From assembly GCA_002104985.1 (NCBI GenBank), contig MCGO01000015.1, positions 62,001 to 126,000 of the forward strand: a stretch of DNA of 64,000 bases, in the 5' to 3' direction. Shown here piece after piece: positions 9,888 to 21,929 of this stretch. The translations under genes were made by a program, and so were the position numbers. Source of the stretch: Rhizoclosmatium globosum. Its lineage: Eukaryota; Chytridiomycota; Chytridiomycetes; Chytridiales; Chytriomycetaceae. Within the stretch, counting starts at the first letter, position 1, and each line of letters starts with the position of its first letter. The notes under the pieces are model-generated. The model did not search any database, was not told where the DNA came from, and saw only the letters and a list, made by a program, of their open reading frames with translations.

Positions 9888-11686
9888 TTATTTATCTTCA
9901 TTTGAAAGCATTTGCATTCCTGGGTGATTGGACCAAGAAGCTGGCCTTTGTGACACAGGCCGTGAAAGTGAACGCGGCGAAGATTTAATTGACTGGTTTC
10001 TTCGTAATGAGTCCGTGGTGTTTTCATTTTCGTCATTTGAGGAAGACTGGGAATTTTTGTGAGATGGTTTCCATACAGGTTTTTGTAAGGAATTTCTGGG
10101 AGAACACGCTTGCGACGTTGATTCTGGAGAATGAGTTTCATCATTATTGTTGGACATATTAAACTCTGCTCTTGTTGACGTCGGTCTGGGTGACACTGCA
10201 AATGAAGTAGGTTTTATGGATGATTTTCGGGTAACACTCGCTGAATCCGGATCCTTTAGATCTTTTGATTCTGAATTCAATAGTATGCCTCCTATTTGCG
10301 ATGTGTTATCGTCAGGTGAAGCAAAATATGTTGAGAACTCCGTTTGATTTTGTATAACTGCAAGGTCTCTCGGAGCCATTGCTGTTATGTTTTTCGACGG
10401 GTCATGATTGTCGCTTCGTCTGCTCGAGACGGTATTATTTGTCGATTTGACTCTGGATACTCCCAACAATGTAACATCTACACTTCTTCGTCGCTGTTGA
10501 TTACAAAATTCTCTCATCTTCGGTGTGAAATCTCTTTCTTCCAATGTCGGCATATTCAAGGAGTCTTGAGTCCCTGAACATCGAGAAGCACCACGATTAG
10601 AAAAATTGGACTCGTTCTTTCCATCCAATGCACTTCCACCAGCGATAGACGGGCCTCGAGAGGTATTGGATATGGAGCATCTCCTTGAATTATAACGAAA
10701 ATTTGGTGAATCGGAAGAAAGTTCTCCTGACTCGTTAGAAGTCGACTCCATTTTTCTTAAGGGAGCTGAAGAGGATTGACAATGTGATGTGCTTACGATG
10801 GATAGCCTGCGGCTTGACTCCCTGACTGCCGCCTTCATTTGTTGTTCCTGTTCAGCGACACTCATGACATCCAACTTCAAAAGATGAAGCTTATACTTCA
10901 TGACGATTATAGTTGTAAGTATGAGAGTTCTAAATCCATCTCCAATTGTGCGAAATATCTCATCACGTTGGTTTGCAGCGGCGCCAAATGTGTAGAGCCC
11001 CAACGCTCCAATTTCTAAGATGGTGCTAAAGATGCCAAAACTGAAAATAACTCGAAAAGCGTCAATTTCAGAGTTGTCGGGTTCCATCGCTTGAACGGCA
11101 AAGAAAACTGAAAACAGTCCGACAAAGAACGCGTTCAAAAAGCCCCCGATACTCGCACAAACGTCAAGAGCCCTTAAACACAATGAAATTGATGATGAAT
11201 CTACAACTCCGTATATGGGTGGGATTCCTCGGGTGACAAATATGAACGGTGCTATCAGTATTATCTTTTGGAGCCACTTGAACAGAGACGCTAATTCTTG
11301 TTTGGAGACAATGTGCTTTGAAGCTTGCAAAAGTTTGTTTAAAAATGAAAGCGTGCAGTAGCTTGTGATACCATAGCAGATTTCAATAAGGAGTAAAAGA
11401 TACATAGCTCCCGTTTCTGAACCAAGAAGCGAACGAGCAATTTGCGTCGAATTTAAAAACAGAGTAGATATACAAGCTGAACAGTAAAAGTCCATCTGGT
11501 AAGTTTAACAAAAACAAACGAGGGGTTGATACCTCCGAAAAGCCAGAAGTTCATCGGAATAGCAATAGTCTTGATCAGACAGGTTTCGTTCTTCTTATGG
11601 GATCTCAAAAGAATTGCAGTTATGACAGCCATGTTAGCAAAGGCAAGGATGGCCATCGCCAGGCTAAAATTCGTTTGAACGTCCAT
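9888..11686 (-). CDS. Seven-helix membrane protein with long Ser-rich cytosolic tail, unknown family
   Basis: Predicted 580 residues from two exons (11533-11686 and 9888-11476; 56-nt intron with acceptor ttcag). The first 260 residues hold about seven hydrophobic helices: near residues 8-28, 38-60, 65-90, 100-125, 135-160, 170-195 and 205-225. The remaining 320 or so residues are hydrophilic and Ser/Asn/Arg-rich, with many RRxS-like and SP sites. This looks like a receptor-type topology with a phosphorylatable tail. I see no DRY, NPxxY or retinal-lysine motif that would place it in a known GPCR or rhodopsin class. It is followed head to tail by a shorter seven-helix gene at 11756-12626, so the pair may be old tandem paralogues. 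No frame breaks. Function not recognised. Confidence 0.72.
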
Positions 11687-11755
11687 AGCCGTTTAAACGA
11701 AAATCTTTGAGAGATGTCCTCGACTTCATTGTTCAGAGTGAATCATATAATCAAT

Positions 11756-12626
11756 TTAATCTTCTATTGCGTCCTGATATCCACATCGCCGTAAAGATAC
11801 CTTCATCCCAATTCCACAAGTTATCGCGAAATCGATAATACATCCTGCGGCTGTCCACCACTCCGCCTCATTGCCATCCACATATCTCATGGAAATGTAA
11901 ACTGCTGCAACGGCGGTGTAAAATGCCCCAAGTACCATTCCATACTGGCTAACAACTTCACCGCGTCGATCTAAAAATTCTCCACGGTTCGCGGCTCTCA
12001 AAAATTTCGCATGTGTTATAACTAATAGAAAAGTTACTATTAGGATGGCGATGGAAAAAAGTATGTGAGTTGCAGTAATGAATGTGTTTGTTGCAGCGTT
12101 TGTTGTGGAAATCAGTGTCTGCAGGGATGGAATGACAGGCACAAAGATAAAAAACGGCAGAGGGGAGATAAGGTATGTTAACAGGGTGTGATGTTTGAAT
12201 TGAGTTGTGAGTTCAATGGTTTCCTTTGCGCGAGCAAGGGTATACGTCAGCTGCAAAGTCAGTCAGAAATAAGATAATATCGTAGTAAAATACGCTTGAA
12301 GTTGATACTGAATCATGATGAATAATACTCACAATCGATAACTCTGCCGTTCCGAGAAATACCCCCATCAATGCCATTGAAACATCCTTCGTCAATTGGT
12401 CTGCAATAAACTGAATATTTATCGCATTCGCAGTGTGGAATCCAGTCATAGAAAGACAAGCAGCGAGTAAAAAGACGTTGAAAGGACTTGGGCATTGTTT
12501 GAGGGAACCGTCCGTTATCTTGCAGTAGAGCATCAAGCTGAAGATTTCCAGAAGAGAAAAGGCTGCCATCGACCAGTTGACTGCAAAAGAAGAAGTATTG
12601 TCAGTAGAGTCAATTGTGGTGTTCAT
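11756..12626 (-). CDS. Small seven-helix membrane protein, unknown family
   Basis: Two exons (12333-12626 and 11756-12250; 82-nt intron, donor gtgagt, acceptor tttgcag) encode 262 residues. The N-terminus is Thr/Ser/Asn-rich with NTT, NTS and NXS glycosylation-type sites, so it probably faces outside. About seven hydrophobic segments follow, the last ending CGIGMKVS, and the C-terminus is short. It has the same orientation as, and lies only about 70 bases upstream of, the longer seven-helix gene at 9888-11686. It differs mainly in lacking the long tail. The start at 12626 is the first ATG giving the glycosylated N-terminus; an in-frame extension to 12782 would overlap the divergent METTL25 gene. 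No known family recognised. Confidence 0.68.
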
Positions 12627-12754
12627 TTTCTGTGTGGTATTCCAGAAGGGAAAAATTAAACGAACAACGCCAAACCAGAATAAATAAATGTAACATTTAA
12701 ACCATAGTTTCTTTTCCTCTTTCTCTTTTCCGTATTCGTTCTTTTTCCCAACAA

Positions 12755-14405
12755 ATGCCATACAGTTTTTGCCATCTCCCACCTGCCTTCACGACACCAG
12801 GTGTTCCTGTCGAAACGCAAAGAGCTCAATACTTGAGCGAATTGGTATCATTCATATCGAAGTTCCAATGGCTGAGCTCTGTACATGCCTACGATGCCCT
12901 TCACGAAGGTTTCTTTGAAAACGTGTGGCCGGAAGATTGGCGACATCTATCAGAGGATGAGCACTTTGATTCCGAGGCATTGATAGACCTTGTGAAAGAT
13001 GGTGTGATTCAAGTGCGTCCCTGAAAACGTTGAAATCCTGACTTACTGATTTGTTCACATAGCCTCATTGGCCAGCGTCTCTACGAGAATTTATAGCGAA
13101 TTGCCAAAAGCTCAAACTGCCTCGAACCGTTAATCTGTCCGATTTCCCATCCGGAGTCCTTGATAACCTCGAAACAAACATCACTGACTCTTCAACAACC
13201 TCATCGGGAATGTCTCGCAAGAAGTTACATGAAGTCGAAAGATTCTCCCGCGTCATCTTAGAGCGTATCCAGACATCTGAATTTGCAGAGACTGCACGAA
13301 TTGTGGATGTTGGTGCTGGACAAGGATATCTCACTCATCGATTGAGCACAGAATTCCCTTGCGTTGCTGTTGATTTCGATCAAATTCAAACTGTTGGATC
13401 CGTATCTCGTGGCAATAACATCAAGAAAGGCTTTGTCAAAGATGTTCGAGGAAAGAAGGACGAACTAGTCGCGCCAGTTGTGCAGGAGCGAAAACCTGTG
13501 ATTTACAAAACAATTTTAATCAACGCCGAGAAGTTACAGCAGTTATTGAAAGAATTGGAGGATGAAGATCCGGCTGGGAGTAATGATTTTGTTTTGGTTG
13601 GACTTCATGCGTGCGGGGATTTATCAGGCCCCGCAATGCTACATACGTTTGAGAAACTTGCATCGGTAAAAATGATGGCAGTTGTTCCGTGTTGCTTCAA
13701 TCTTTTGACGGAACCTGACTCGCCTTGGCAAGTATGCGAAACACATGGTAAGCTCTTCGTTGTATCCACATCAACTAATCATTTGCAGGATTTCCTATGT
13801 CAAAATCGACAAGAACTCTCACTGCAGCTCATAACTTGACCCTTGGTTACAAATCTCGAAACCTGTCCACTCAAACCCTTGATTCCTTTGACAGAGAAGG
13901 AATTCAATCCAATCTTACTGGCCATTACAAGCGGTCTTTGTTGGATGCTCTTCTTTGGCACTTTAATCTTGACCCCATCTCGAAAACGTCAACTGAATCG
14001 TCGGTTTCCAACACTGGAACTGAACGGAAGCAGCATAAATTTCGACTCGGCAAAATGCCAGTGGAGGCGTACGAGGGTGGATTCCTGCCGTACGCTGTCG
14101 CGGCTCTTGAAAGACTTGGCCTTGCGAACCGTCTGACTCCAAAGCAAATTCAGGAGTTTCTGGATCTTCCCAGGTACAAAAACGCGCGAAATCAAATATT
14201 CCTGGTCCATTGCATAAAGAGTATGTTGAGCCGTGTTGTTGAGAGTCTTGTGCTTATGGATCGATTTATGGCAATTGTTGAGATGAATGAACGAACAGTG
14301 CGGTCGGGAATAGAAGTAGATGTGGAGATGCTGAACTTATTTGATGTCGACGAGAGTCCCAGAAATATGGTGTACTTGGCAAAGAAGCAGATAAATAAAC
14401 TATAA
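12755..14405 (+). CDS. METTL25/RRNAD1-family methyltransferase-like protein
   Basis: A class I SAM-dependent methyltransferase of the METTL25/METTL25B (RRNAD1) family. Motif I is VDVGAGQGYLTHRL. The family marks VGLHACGDLSGPAML and VVPCCFNLLTE are present, and the C-terminal region contains LPYAVAALERLGL. The N-terminal FISKFQWLSSVHAYDALHEGFFE and PEDWR are also typical. Exons are 12755-13012, 13063-13747 and 13789-14405; introns of 50 and 41 nt keep phase, giving 519 residues with no frame break. It lies divergent from the seven-helix gene, 128 bases apart. The family has been linked to RNA or ribosomal-protein methylation; the substrate in this organism cannot be told from sequence. Confidence 0.88.
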
Positions 14406-15550
14406 TACTCCAATTACTGGCAAATCGATTTCACAGGGTCTGCTTGGAAAACGGAGAGTACCGTCTTTGAGTGCAAACACTTGTGCTGACACAATTTTAG
14501 TGAAGGAATGTTGTGTTTGTTGTGGGAAACATTTTTGATGCCAAGTTCTTGACATTGGTCACAAGTGCAATGTATTTGTCAAGGTAAGGGATGCAGACTA
14601 AGTATCCATGATTACCAAAGTCAATTTGCCATAAACCTCATCCAAATAAGTTGGTTCCCAATTAAGTTCTCCCTTGATTTTTTTGCTGGGATAATTTCAC
14701 TAACTTGATGATCAGAGTTTGGTCACAAGTGTTCAAGAGGATTTTCCATAATGTTAGAGGGAAGATTTGTCTCTGAGACATTAACAACATTCCCAGCATT
14801 TGAAAGACTCTCTTCAGCACTTGCTAAACTATAATCTGAGTAAATGGCTATAGCAGTGTTTTCTTCACCGGGAATGTTACTGGTGCTATTCTCTTTACTT
14901 TCATCCTCATTAACAAAAGTGTTCCAAGGAGTCACTGTTCAAATAAGCTCAGGCTTACTTATAATACAATAAGAGAGTTGTAAACTTGCATCCTTCTCGA
15001 AGCTGGAGAAAATAGTATGCAATCAATTCTCTGTCAATAGAGCCAATCTGCAAGTGTGTTCGCGACGTGAACATTCTTTCCGCGATTATGCTGTTCATTC
15101 TTGGATAACAATATCATTCAGCGACAAACTTTGCTGAGAGCAGCTTCAAAGTTGAACATGTTGGAAGGTAAAGAGTTGAGAAACAAATAAGTTTTCAAGT
15201 GTGCAAACAAGAAGAATAAACAGATACAGAAAAAAGGGTGTACAAAAAGAAATTACGTTTGTAAATACAAGCAGGGCCAAAACGTTGTGTGAGAGGAAGC
15301 CAGAATGTTATGCAGGTTCCTATTCACAATTTGGTTAAGACTTTGTACATTAAGTGAGTAAACTAAGGTAATTTAGTAAGAAAATGTTCAAGTGGATAGT
15401 TATAGCCGTAACGGACGATGAGCTTGATCCTCTCTGCCATCAAGTTTGGTAAACACAAAATGAGAAATGACACAACCTATTGATAATAAAATGCGTAGCT
15501 TTTGATGCAGTGCCTTCCGATTACTATTATTCGACTGGTTACAGTAATGT
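14406..15550. other. 1.1 kb intergenic region without a supported gene
   Basis: AT-rich sequence between METTL25 and the ABCD transporter. The only open frame of note is a 70-codon minus-strand one at 14723-14935. It is acidic and Ser/Asn-rich, with no recognisable domain and no spliced continuation that I could find. It may be a relic or chance. This is the longest gene-poor stretch of the window. No repeat or tRNA seen. Confidence 0.5.
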
Positions 15551-15732
15551 ATGGTCACTGCATGGAAAATCAAAGCAGCGGTGTCAGAACTGCAAAAATT
15601 GGCAAAAACTGATGCATTTGCCTACTACGTCCCATTAATAATCGTACTATGGGCAGGGGAACGTGAGTTGGCTTCATTTTCAAGTTTCAAACAAACAGCA
15701 GACAGTGGCACTTTGACCGAACGCCACCAGGA

Positions 15733-18227
15733 ATGACTGAGCGCAACTACACATTCCCGATCGCACGAGTCGGCGCCGCAGCATTTGCCCTCGCAGCCGT
15801 CGGCGCGGTGGGCGGCGCGGCAAAAGGATACTTTGCTTCCAAGGCGAAGAAGGCGCCCGCGACTGAATCAACAACGGCGCGCCAGCCACTGCGCGTCGAA
15901 AACAATGTTGCGAAAGTCGGTGTGGACGGGCGCTTCTTTTCACAGCTCAGGTTTGGTTTCTGGTTGCTGGATGCATCCCATGTGTTCTGAACCACCCTTC
16001 CACCTTCTCTGCATAGCTACATCCTGAGAATTGCTGTTCCCTCCTGGCGCTCAAAGACGGTCTTTATCGTCGCTTTGCATACTTCTTTCTTGGTTCTGAG
16101 AACTTGGCTCAGTGTTGTTGTTGCGAGAATTGACGGAATGATTGTCAGAGACTTGGTCTGGACTCCTCATATTCAGCAGATTATACCTAACTCGAAGTCT
16201 TTTAGATTTCTTCAGATGCGAATGCTTTCATGCGTTCAATGGGCTACTGGTTCCTGATTGCGATTCCTGCTACCTACACAAACGCGATGGTACCTCTTAA
16301 GACTTCGACTTAAACTGCCTATTAACTCGCGAATACAGATTAAATATCTTCAGTCAAAGCTCTCCTTGAATTTACGCACAAAGCTTACCTCCCACATCCA
16401 CACCCAATATCTCTCACAAAAAACGTACTACAAAACACAAAATCTGGATAATCGTATTGAAGGCGTAGACCAACTCATTACAACAGATGTCAACCGATTC
16501 TGTGAAGCCCTAGCCTCTCTGTACTCCAACCTCGGAAAACCGATCCTGGATCTTGTTATTTTCAACTACCAACTCTCACGCTCCATCGGCGCGAAGGGAA
16601 CCGCAGCTCTCGGACTAAACTATCTTATTACTGCATCTCTTCTCCGGGCTCTTACTCCCGCATTTGGTAAAATGGCAGCTGTCGAAGCAAAGTTGGAAGG
16701 AGATTTCAGAAGTGCCCATTCACGAGTCATTACGAACGCCGAAGAAATTGCTTTCTATCACGGTGGAGAATTGGAAAAGGGAGTATTGGACCGTGCCTAC
16801 CTTGCTCTTGTTAAACACTTGAACAGTTGAGACTTGTTTGGCAGCCTAACGTTCACTAACTAGCATATAGGTGTATACAATATCCGAATCGCGTACAATA
16901 CGTTTGAAGATATGATCATCAAGTACGGATGGTCTGCCATCGGACTTCTGATCTCTTCCATCCCAGTCTTTTACCCAGAATACGCTGGATCCGACACAAA
17001 AGCGCGTGAAGCTCAAATTGATGCGCAGGCTAAACTTGACTCCGTGGCGTCTCCAGGGCAAGTGACTGTTGACAAGAAGACGGGAAGCAGAACTCAAGGT
17101 TTCATCACAAACAAAAAGTTTTTGATCAGTTTGGCTGATGCTGGAGGGCGTATCATGTACAGTTACAAGGAACTGAGTGAATTGGCTGGGTACACGTACC
17201 GTGTTTATACACTTATGAGGGTGTTGGAGGACTTGAGAGACGGTTTTTACATCAAGATGGGTGGAGGATCAGAGGACGACAAAACGGCCGGTTATAGCTT
17301 GGAAAGTATCGATGGAACTGTGGAATATGGTTTCAACGGTATCGCATTCAAGGATATTCCTGTCGTGACTCCAGCGGGAGATCATGTTCTCGTTCGTGAT
17401 TTAAGCTTCAAACTGGCACCAGGAGAACATCTCATGATCACTGGGTAAGAATCATTTTTATGATCATTAAGTTCTCAAACTCTTTCCAAACAGTCCAAAC
17501 GGAAGCGGCAAAACATCCGTTGCCCGTATTCTCTCTTCTCTGTGGCCCCACTTTACAGGGCATCTGTCACGTCCAGTTGAATCTCTCTCAGAAATTATGT
17601 ATATTCCTCAGCGCCCCTACTTACCAATCGGTACATTACGTCAACAAATCATCTACCCACAAACTCTCGATGAATTCGAAGAATCTGGCCGTTCTGACGA
17701 GGACTTGTACCAAGTCCTTCGCACCGTTCACTTGGCTTACATTCCCGACCGTGAAGGCGGCCTCGATTCCATGAAAGAATGGAAGGATGTATTCAGTGGT
17801 GGTGAGAAACAACGTATGCAACTTGCTCGACTCTTTTACCACTCTCCACGCTTTGTTGTTCTCGATGAGGCTACATCCGCTGTTTCATCAGATGTCGAAG
17901 CTCTCCTCTACAATAGCTGTAAAGAAGCTGGAATGACTGTGATTACAATTTCGCATCGTCCTACTCTGTTCAAGTACCATTCATTCATGTTGAAGCTTGG
18001 AGAAGGCCGACGGGAGATGAGTGGCTGTTTGAAAAGATTCAGGGTGCTGGAGCTGACCCGAATAAGTTGATTCAAGGCGTTGATAACGAGATTAAGAAGT
18101 TGGAGGCACAGATTTCTGGGGCTGAGGGTATGAGACGGCGGTTGGAGAGATTAACCGTGCATTACAGATTGGTGGGAGGGAAGTGGAGGATGAATCCTTG
18201 CGCCATGCGAAGAGAACTCTGATTTGA
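15733..18227 (+). CDS. Peroxisomal ABC half-transporter, ABCD family (PMP70/PXA type)
   Basis: A half-size ABC transporter importing long-chain acyl-CoA into peroxisomes. The membrane domain carries NLDNRIEGVDQLITTDV and the EAA-like NAEEIAFYHG. The ATPase domain carries Walker A GPNGSGKTS, YIPQRPYLPIGTLRQQ, the signature FSGGEKQRM, Walker B FVVLDEATSAV and the H-loop ISHRPTLFK. Exons are 15733-15950, 16017-16155, 16206-16289, 16339-16825, 16871-17444 and 17494-18227; introns are 45-66 nt. Two missing bases in the last exon (about 18012 and 18146) give 746 codons. An extra 5' exon at 15551-15662 with a perfect gtgagt donor encodes a hydrophobic lead; it fits only if one more base is missing, so the true start may be 15551. 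The middle of the protein aligns best with ABCD3. Confidence 0.9.
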
Positions 18228-18317
18228 TATTGTTGCAGGATAGTAGTTATGAATGAAATGCTTTTTTTGATACTACCATTGTTCCCCAAATCGAAACTCC
18301 TGAAAAAGAATACAGAA

Positions 18318-19085
18318 ATGAACGACAGCAACCAAATCCTAGAAGCAGCCCTCAATATGCGGATGTCGATTCACAGTAATCGCACTTCTACAGCTTTCAA
18401 AGCCTCCAAAGACGGTTCGCGTTCCATCACACCCTCCGAGCCCTTGAAGCCACTCCCGAAACCCTAGAAGTCCCAGGCCGCGTTTCAATTTCCCAACCAA
18501 AGCCATGGACCTCCACGAAATGCTCTTCAAGAACAACGCGAAGCCGCGGCCACAAACCAACGAGCTCTCAGCACAAACGCAAACATGAACGTGATTGAAC
18601 AAGCGCAATCTGAAATCCGCCGGAAAAACAAGAAACTCGCTGAAGAAGAATTCTCGAGTCTCTTACACACGTCGCGGAATAAGAAACTGCATACCAAGAA
18701 TATTATGATTTTGGAACGGACGGATGAGGTTGTTAAAGAGAAACGATGGGTGCGTGATTTAAATGAGAAGGAACGAATGGGGAAAGTTGTTGCGGATCTT
18801 GAGGTACGGGATAGTCATGCCGTTCAAGAAAGTTTGAAGTTGGCTGCATTGAGACAGGAGAAGGAAATTGAAATTGAGGTTCTCAAGAAAAGGAGGGTGA
18901 TGGTAAGTTGACAAATTACTGATTTGCAATAGGAACCGCATTTGTAATTTAGAATATAGGCTTTGAAGATTTTAGTCGAATTACACACTATTCGACAGAA
19001 TTTGAACGATTTCCAGTTCAATGTGTATGATCCGGAAACAGCGCTTGATGAAGCAATCCCTCCTTTCCTTCAGAAACAGGGCTGA
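18318..19085 (+). CDS. Coiled-coil protein of unknown family
   Basis: A small, charged, helical protein. Residues from about 90 onward (QAQSEIRRKNKKLAEEEF, then the RWVRDLNEKERMGK and AALRQEKEIEIEVLKKRR segments) form a continuous coiled coil. The last exon ends with a conserved-looking QFNVYDPETALDEAIPPF. One intron, 18903-18959 (57 nt, gtaagt donor), joins cleanly. An in-frame TAG at 18465 can be avoided by three one-base insertions between 18460 and 18545, which restore the frame and give a smoother Pro/Met-rich linker; this part is uncertain. Neighbours give no functional hint. Short coiled-coil proteins of this look are common among flagellar and basal-body proteins, but that is only a guess. 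Confidence 0.6.
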
Positions 19086-19238
19086 CAAATGCTCAGTAAT
19101 CCAACAAATCGAAAAATCCCATTTTCTCCATCTCTCGACTTTCGTTTTTGAAATGCCATTACACATGGCAGAAAAAACGCCATATAAAGACCCTTGAAAC
19201 AATTGTGAAGAGACAAAATCGCATATCAGTCTGATACC

Positions 19239-20686
19239 ATGTCCCAGAAGGAATTCAAGGTCAGCGATCAAGACGTCGAAATGCTGCCCATCGATGATGC
19301 TACACCCCTTCCAGCCGAAATCCACCTCGCTCCGACACCGACCCAAACTCATCTAATCCTCGCAACTGGCCTCGAAGCAAGAAATGGCGGGCAATCGCTT
19401 TCGCCTCGCTCTACACATTCATTTCCCCAATCTCATCGTCCATGGTCGCACCGCTCTGCCCTACATTGCCAAGGACCTCAAATTCACACAAAAGATCGAC
19501 GCCGAAATGTCGTTGAGTATCTTTGTGCTTGCATACGCATTGGGCCCGTTGTTCCTTGCCCCGTTATCAGAGATCTACGGCGAAAGCCGATTTTGCAAGC
19601 ATCGCTGTGGTTCTTTGTCTTGTTCAACGCTATTTGCGGGTTGTCTGAGGATAAGAGCCAGATGCTTTTGTTCCGGTTTTTAGCAGGTTTGGGAGGGTCG
19701 GCGCCGATTTCGTTGTCGGGGTCTGTTGTGGCGGACTGTTTTAATGGTGCGGAGATGGGACAGGCTATGTCGTATTATGCGCTTGGTATTGTGTTGGCTC
19801 CTGCGTTGGGACCTATTCTTGGTGGGTAATGACACAAGGTGTTTCTTGGCACTGGTTGTTCTACTCGGTTAGTATTGTCGGTGGTGTGTTGGCTGTTTTT
19901 GGAACCTTTTTCTTCCCTGAGACGTATGCGCCTGTTCTTGCTGCTCGGGAGCGGAAAGAGCGTGGTGAGGTCCTTGCTGGAGGAGAAGTCAAGATCTGGA
20001 CTGTACTTAAGGGATCTATCACGCGTCCAATCATTATGCTTTTCACTCAACCTATTGTCATGGTGATTGCATTGATTATGGCGTTCGTCTATGGAGTCAT
20101 GTACATTGTACTTTCCACCTTCTCGTTGCTCTTCATGGAAAAGTACGGGGAAAACACACAAACCAGTTCATTGCACTACTTGGCTTTGGCAGTAGGTCTT
20201 GTCATTGGAAGCCAGCTTTCCGGTCCTCTTCTCGACAAGATCAGCAAGGTGCTTCAGAAAAGGTACAACACTCCTCACAAGCCAGAATACCGTCTTCCAA
20301 TCTGCATCCCTGGATCCGTGTTGCTACCAATTGGTCTCTTTTTGTATGGATGGGCTGCTGAAAACACTCTGCATTGGATTTGGCTTGACATTGGTATCGC
20401 GCTGTTTGCCATGTCCGTCAACTTGACATTCCAGTCCTTGAGTTTGTACACTGTTGATGTGTACCACTTGTATTCAGCTTCTGCTTTGGCTGCCGTTAGT
20501 TCCTTAAGATCGCTCGCTGGATTCGGGTTCCCGCTATTTGCTGGAGATATGTATGATCAAATGGGATACGGCTGGGGAAACTCTATGCTTGCCATTTTGG
20601 GAATCGTAATTGGTATTCCAGCTCCTATTTTGCTGTATATTTACGGAGAGCGTATTCGTGCTGCCTCCAAGTTCGGATCAGGTTAA
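19239..20686 (+). CDS. MFS drug/polyamine:H+ antiporter (DHA1 type)
   Basis: A plasma-membrane exporter of the major facilitator superfamily with twelve predicted helices. The fungal DHA1 marks are the NPRNWP segment before helix 1, ALPYIAKDL with IFVLAYALGPLFLAPLSE (motif D/A region) followed by YGRKP, then LAGLGGSAPISL, ALGPILGG (motif C) and SWHWLFY. The second half carries YTVDVY and SALAAVSSLRSLAGFGFPLF, typical of polyamine and drug transporters such as Tpo and Flr1. Four one-base gaps are implied within the first 600 bases (near 19350, 19453, 19580 and 19828), none after. 1448 + 4 gives 484 codons. No introns. Substrate cannot be inferred. Confidence 0.9.
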
Positions 20687-20823
20687 CAAATTGAATTATA
20701 TCTTTTGCATTAGTGCTTCATATGAAAATAAAAGAGATAAGTAATTTCTCTCTGCATGTTCAACGTTTTTTCTCTTGCATTGTTTCTCAAACATTGTTCT
20801 CGAAAACTCCACCAGCGTTCCAA

Positions 20824-21817
20824 ATGGCACCACACTACGAAACCGAAACAAAGAAGCTAAAGTCGACGAAGTTGCTGCCAAGTCCCACGAACTTGCTAAG
20901 GAGCTCAACACAAATGATCCTGACGCTGTGGTAAGAAATGTCTCCCACTCACATAATCCCTTGACTAACATCACTGTCACCAGATCAATATCATTCAACA
21001 CTTTGGACGAATTGCTGATGTTCACAAGGGCCGAGCGATTGGTGTTGATTCAAAAGGTATGATGATTTGAATCGATTGTTGTTGGGGGCTGAAGTTGACG
21101 TCAAACTTCCACGCAACTTTTGACCAGGTATCGAGTTTCTGTATACTTCGTACGGAGACCAGAAGAGATATGAATCCAGAATCAATTTTAAGGAGCCTGT
21201 GGAAACTGTGGAAGAAGCCAGGGCGACACTGAAGGAATTGGCAAAGGAGGCACACAAGGTTTTGCACTATGTGAGTCTCTTTCTGTTCTTGAATGAATTG
21301 TAGCTCATTAAATCGCCATCAGAACATTGACAAGTCCTATGTGGCTCCAAATGCAAAGAAGCAGTATGATTGGAAGATGCCAAAGACCAAAACACTTGTT
21401 TTCGTGTCCCTTGTGTGGACGACAGTCTTGCTCGGCATTTATCTTGAAGATGAACACTTACCTCATTCGATTCTTGTGAACGCGCGTCATATGGCAGGAG
21501 GGCCTCGGGTATTTGAGAAGGTTTTGACAGGAATCTTGATTATGCACATTGTGGAGACTGTTGTGGCAGTTGGATTGTGTCTGTATGGACGTGTTCCAGC
21601 AAAGGCGACACTGATGTGGATTCCAACTGTGTTTGTGTTTGGAGTGCCTTCACTTCAGGATTGTCTCAAGGTGGCAGTTCGTCATGCCATGCACAGAGAC
21701 CCAGTTACATTTGGAGTCCCCAAGAACGTTCTAAATGGACACTACATGAAGTACCGGCGTATTATCACAGATGCAGATCTTGGGTTGAACGAGGATGGAA
21801 CATTCAAGAGCGAGTAA
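20824..21817 (+). CDS. DUF2470-domain protein with C-terminal membrane region
   Basis: About 272 residues from four exons (20824-20930, 20984-21056, 21128-21270 and 21323-21817; introns 53, 71 and 52 nt). The N-terminal half has the DUF2470 pattern also found in HugZ-like heme-utilisation and pyridoxamine-oxidase-like proteins: GRAIGVDSKGIEFL, then INFKEPVETVEEARATLKEL. The C-terminal exon has several hydrophobic segments (LVFVSLVWTTVLLGIYL, VLTGILIMHIVETVVAVGL and TLMWIPTVFVFGVPS), so the DUF2470 part probably faces the cytosol from a membrane anchor. One missing base near 20865 makes the length fit. This fusion exists in other fungi to my knowledge, but its role is not established. The DUF2470 call rests on pattern alone. 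Confidence 0.7.
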
Positions 21818-21929
21818 TCGACCGTTCTCTCCCCCATATTCTACTCTTTTCCTTTACTCTTTGAATAAATTGGGCTCATATTCTTTTCCTATGCAACCAA
21901 TTTCCTTCTTGAAACAGTGCAACAACCAA

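Noticed and set aside
12627..12782. N-terminal extension of the small seven-helix protein to 12782
   Set aside because: It would overlap the first exon of the divergent METTL25 gene and add a Lys-rich stretch and a further helix before the glycosylation-type N-terminus.
14723..14935. Minus-strand 70-codon acidic open frame
   Set aside because: No domain, no splice partner and no homologue that I recognise. Kept only as a remark in the intergenic entry.
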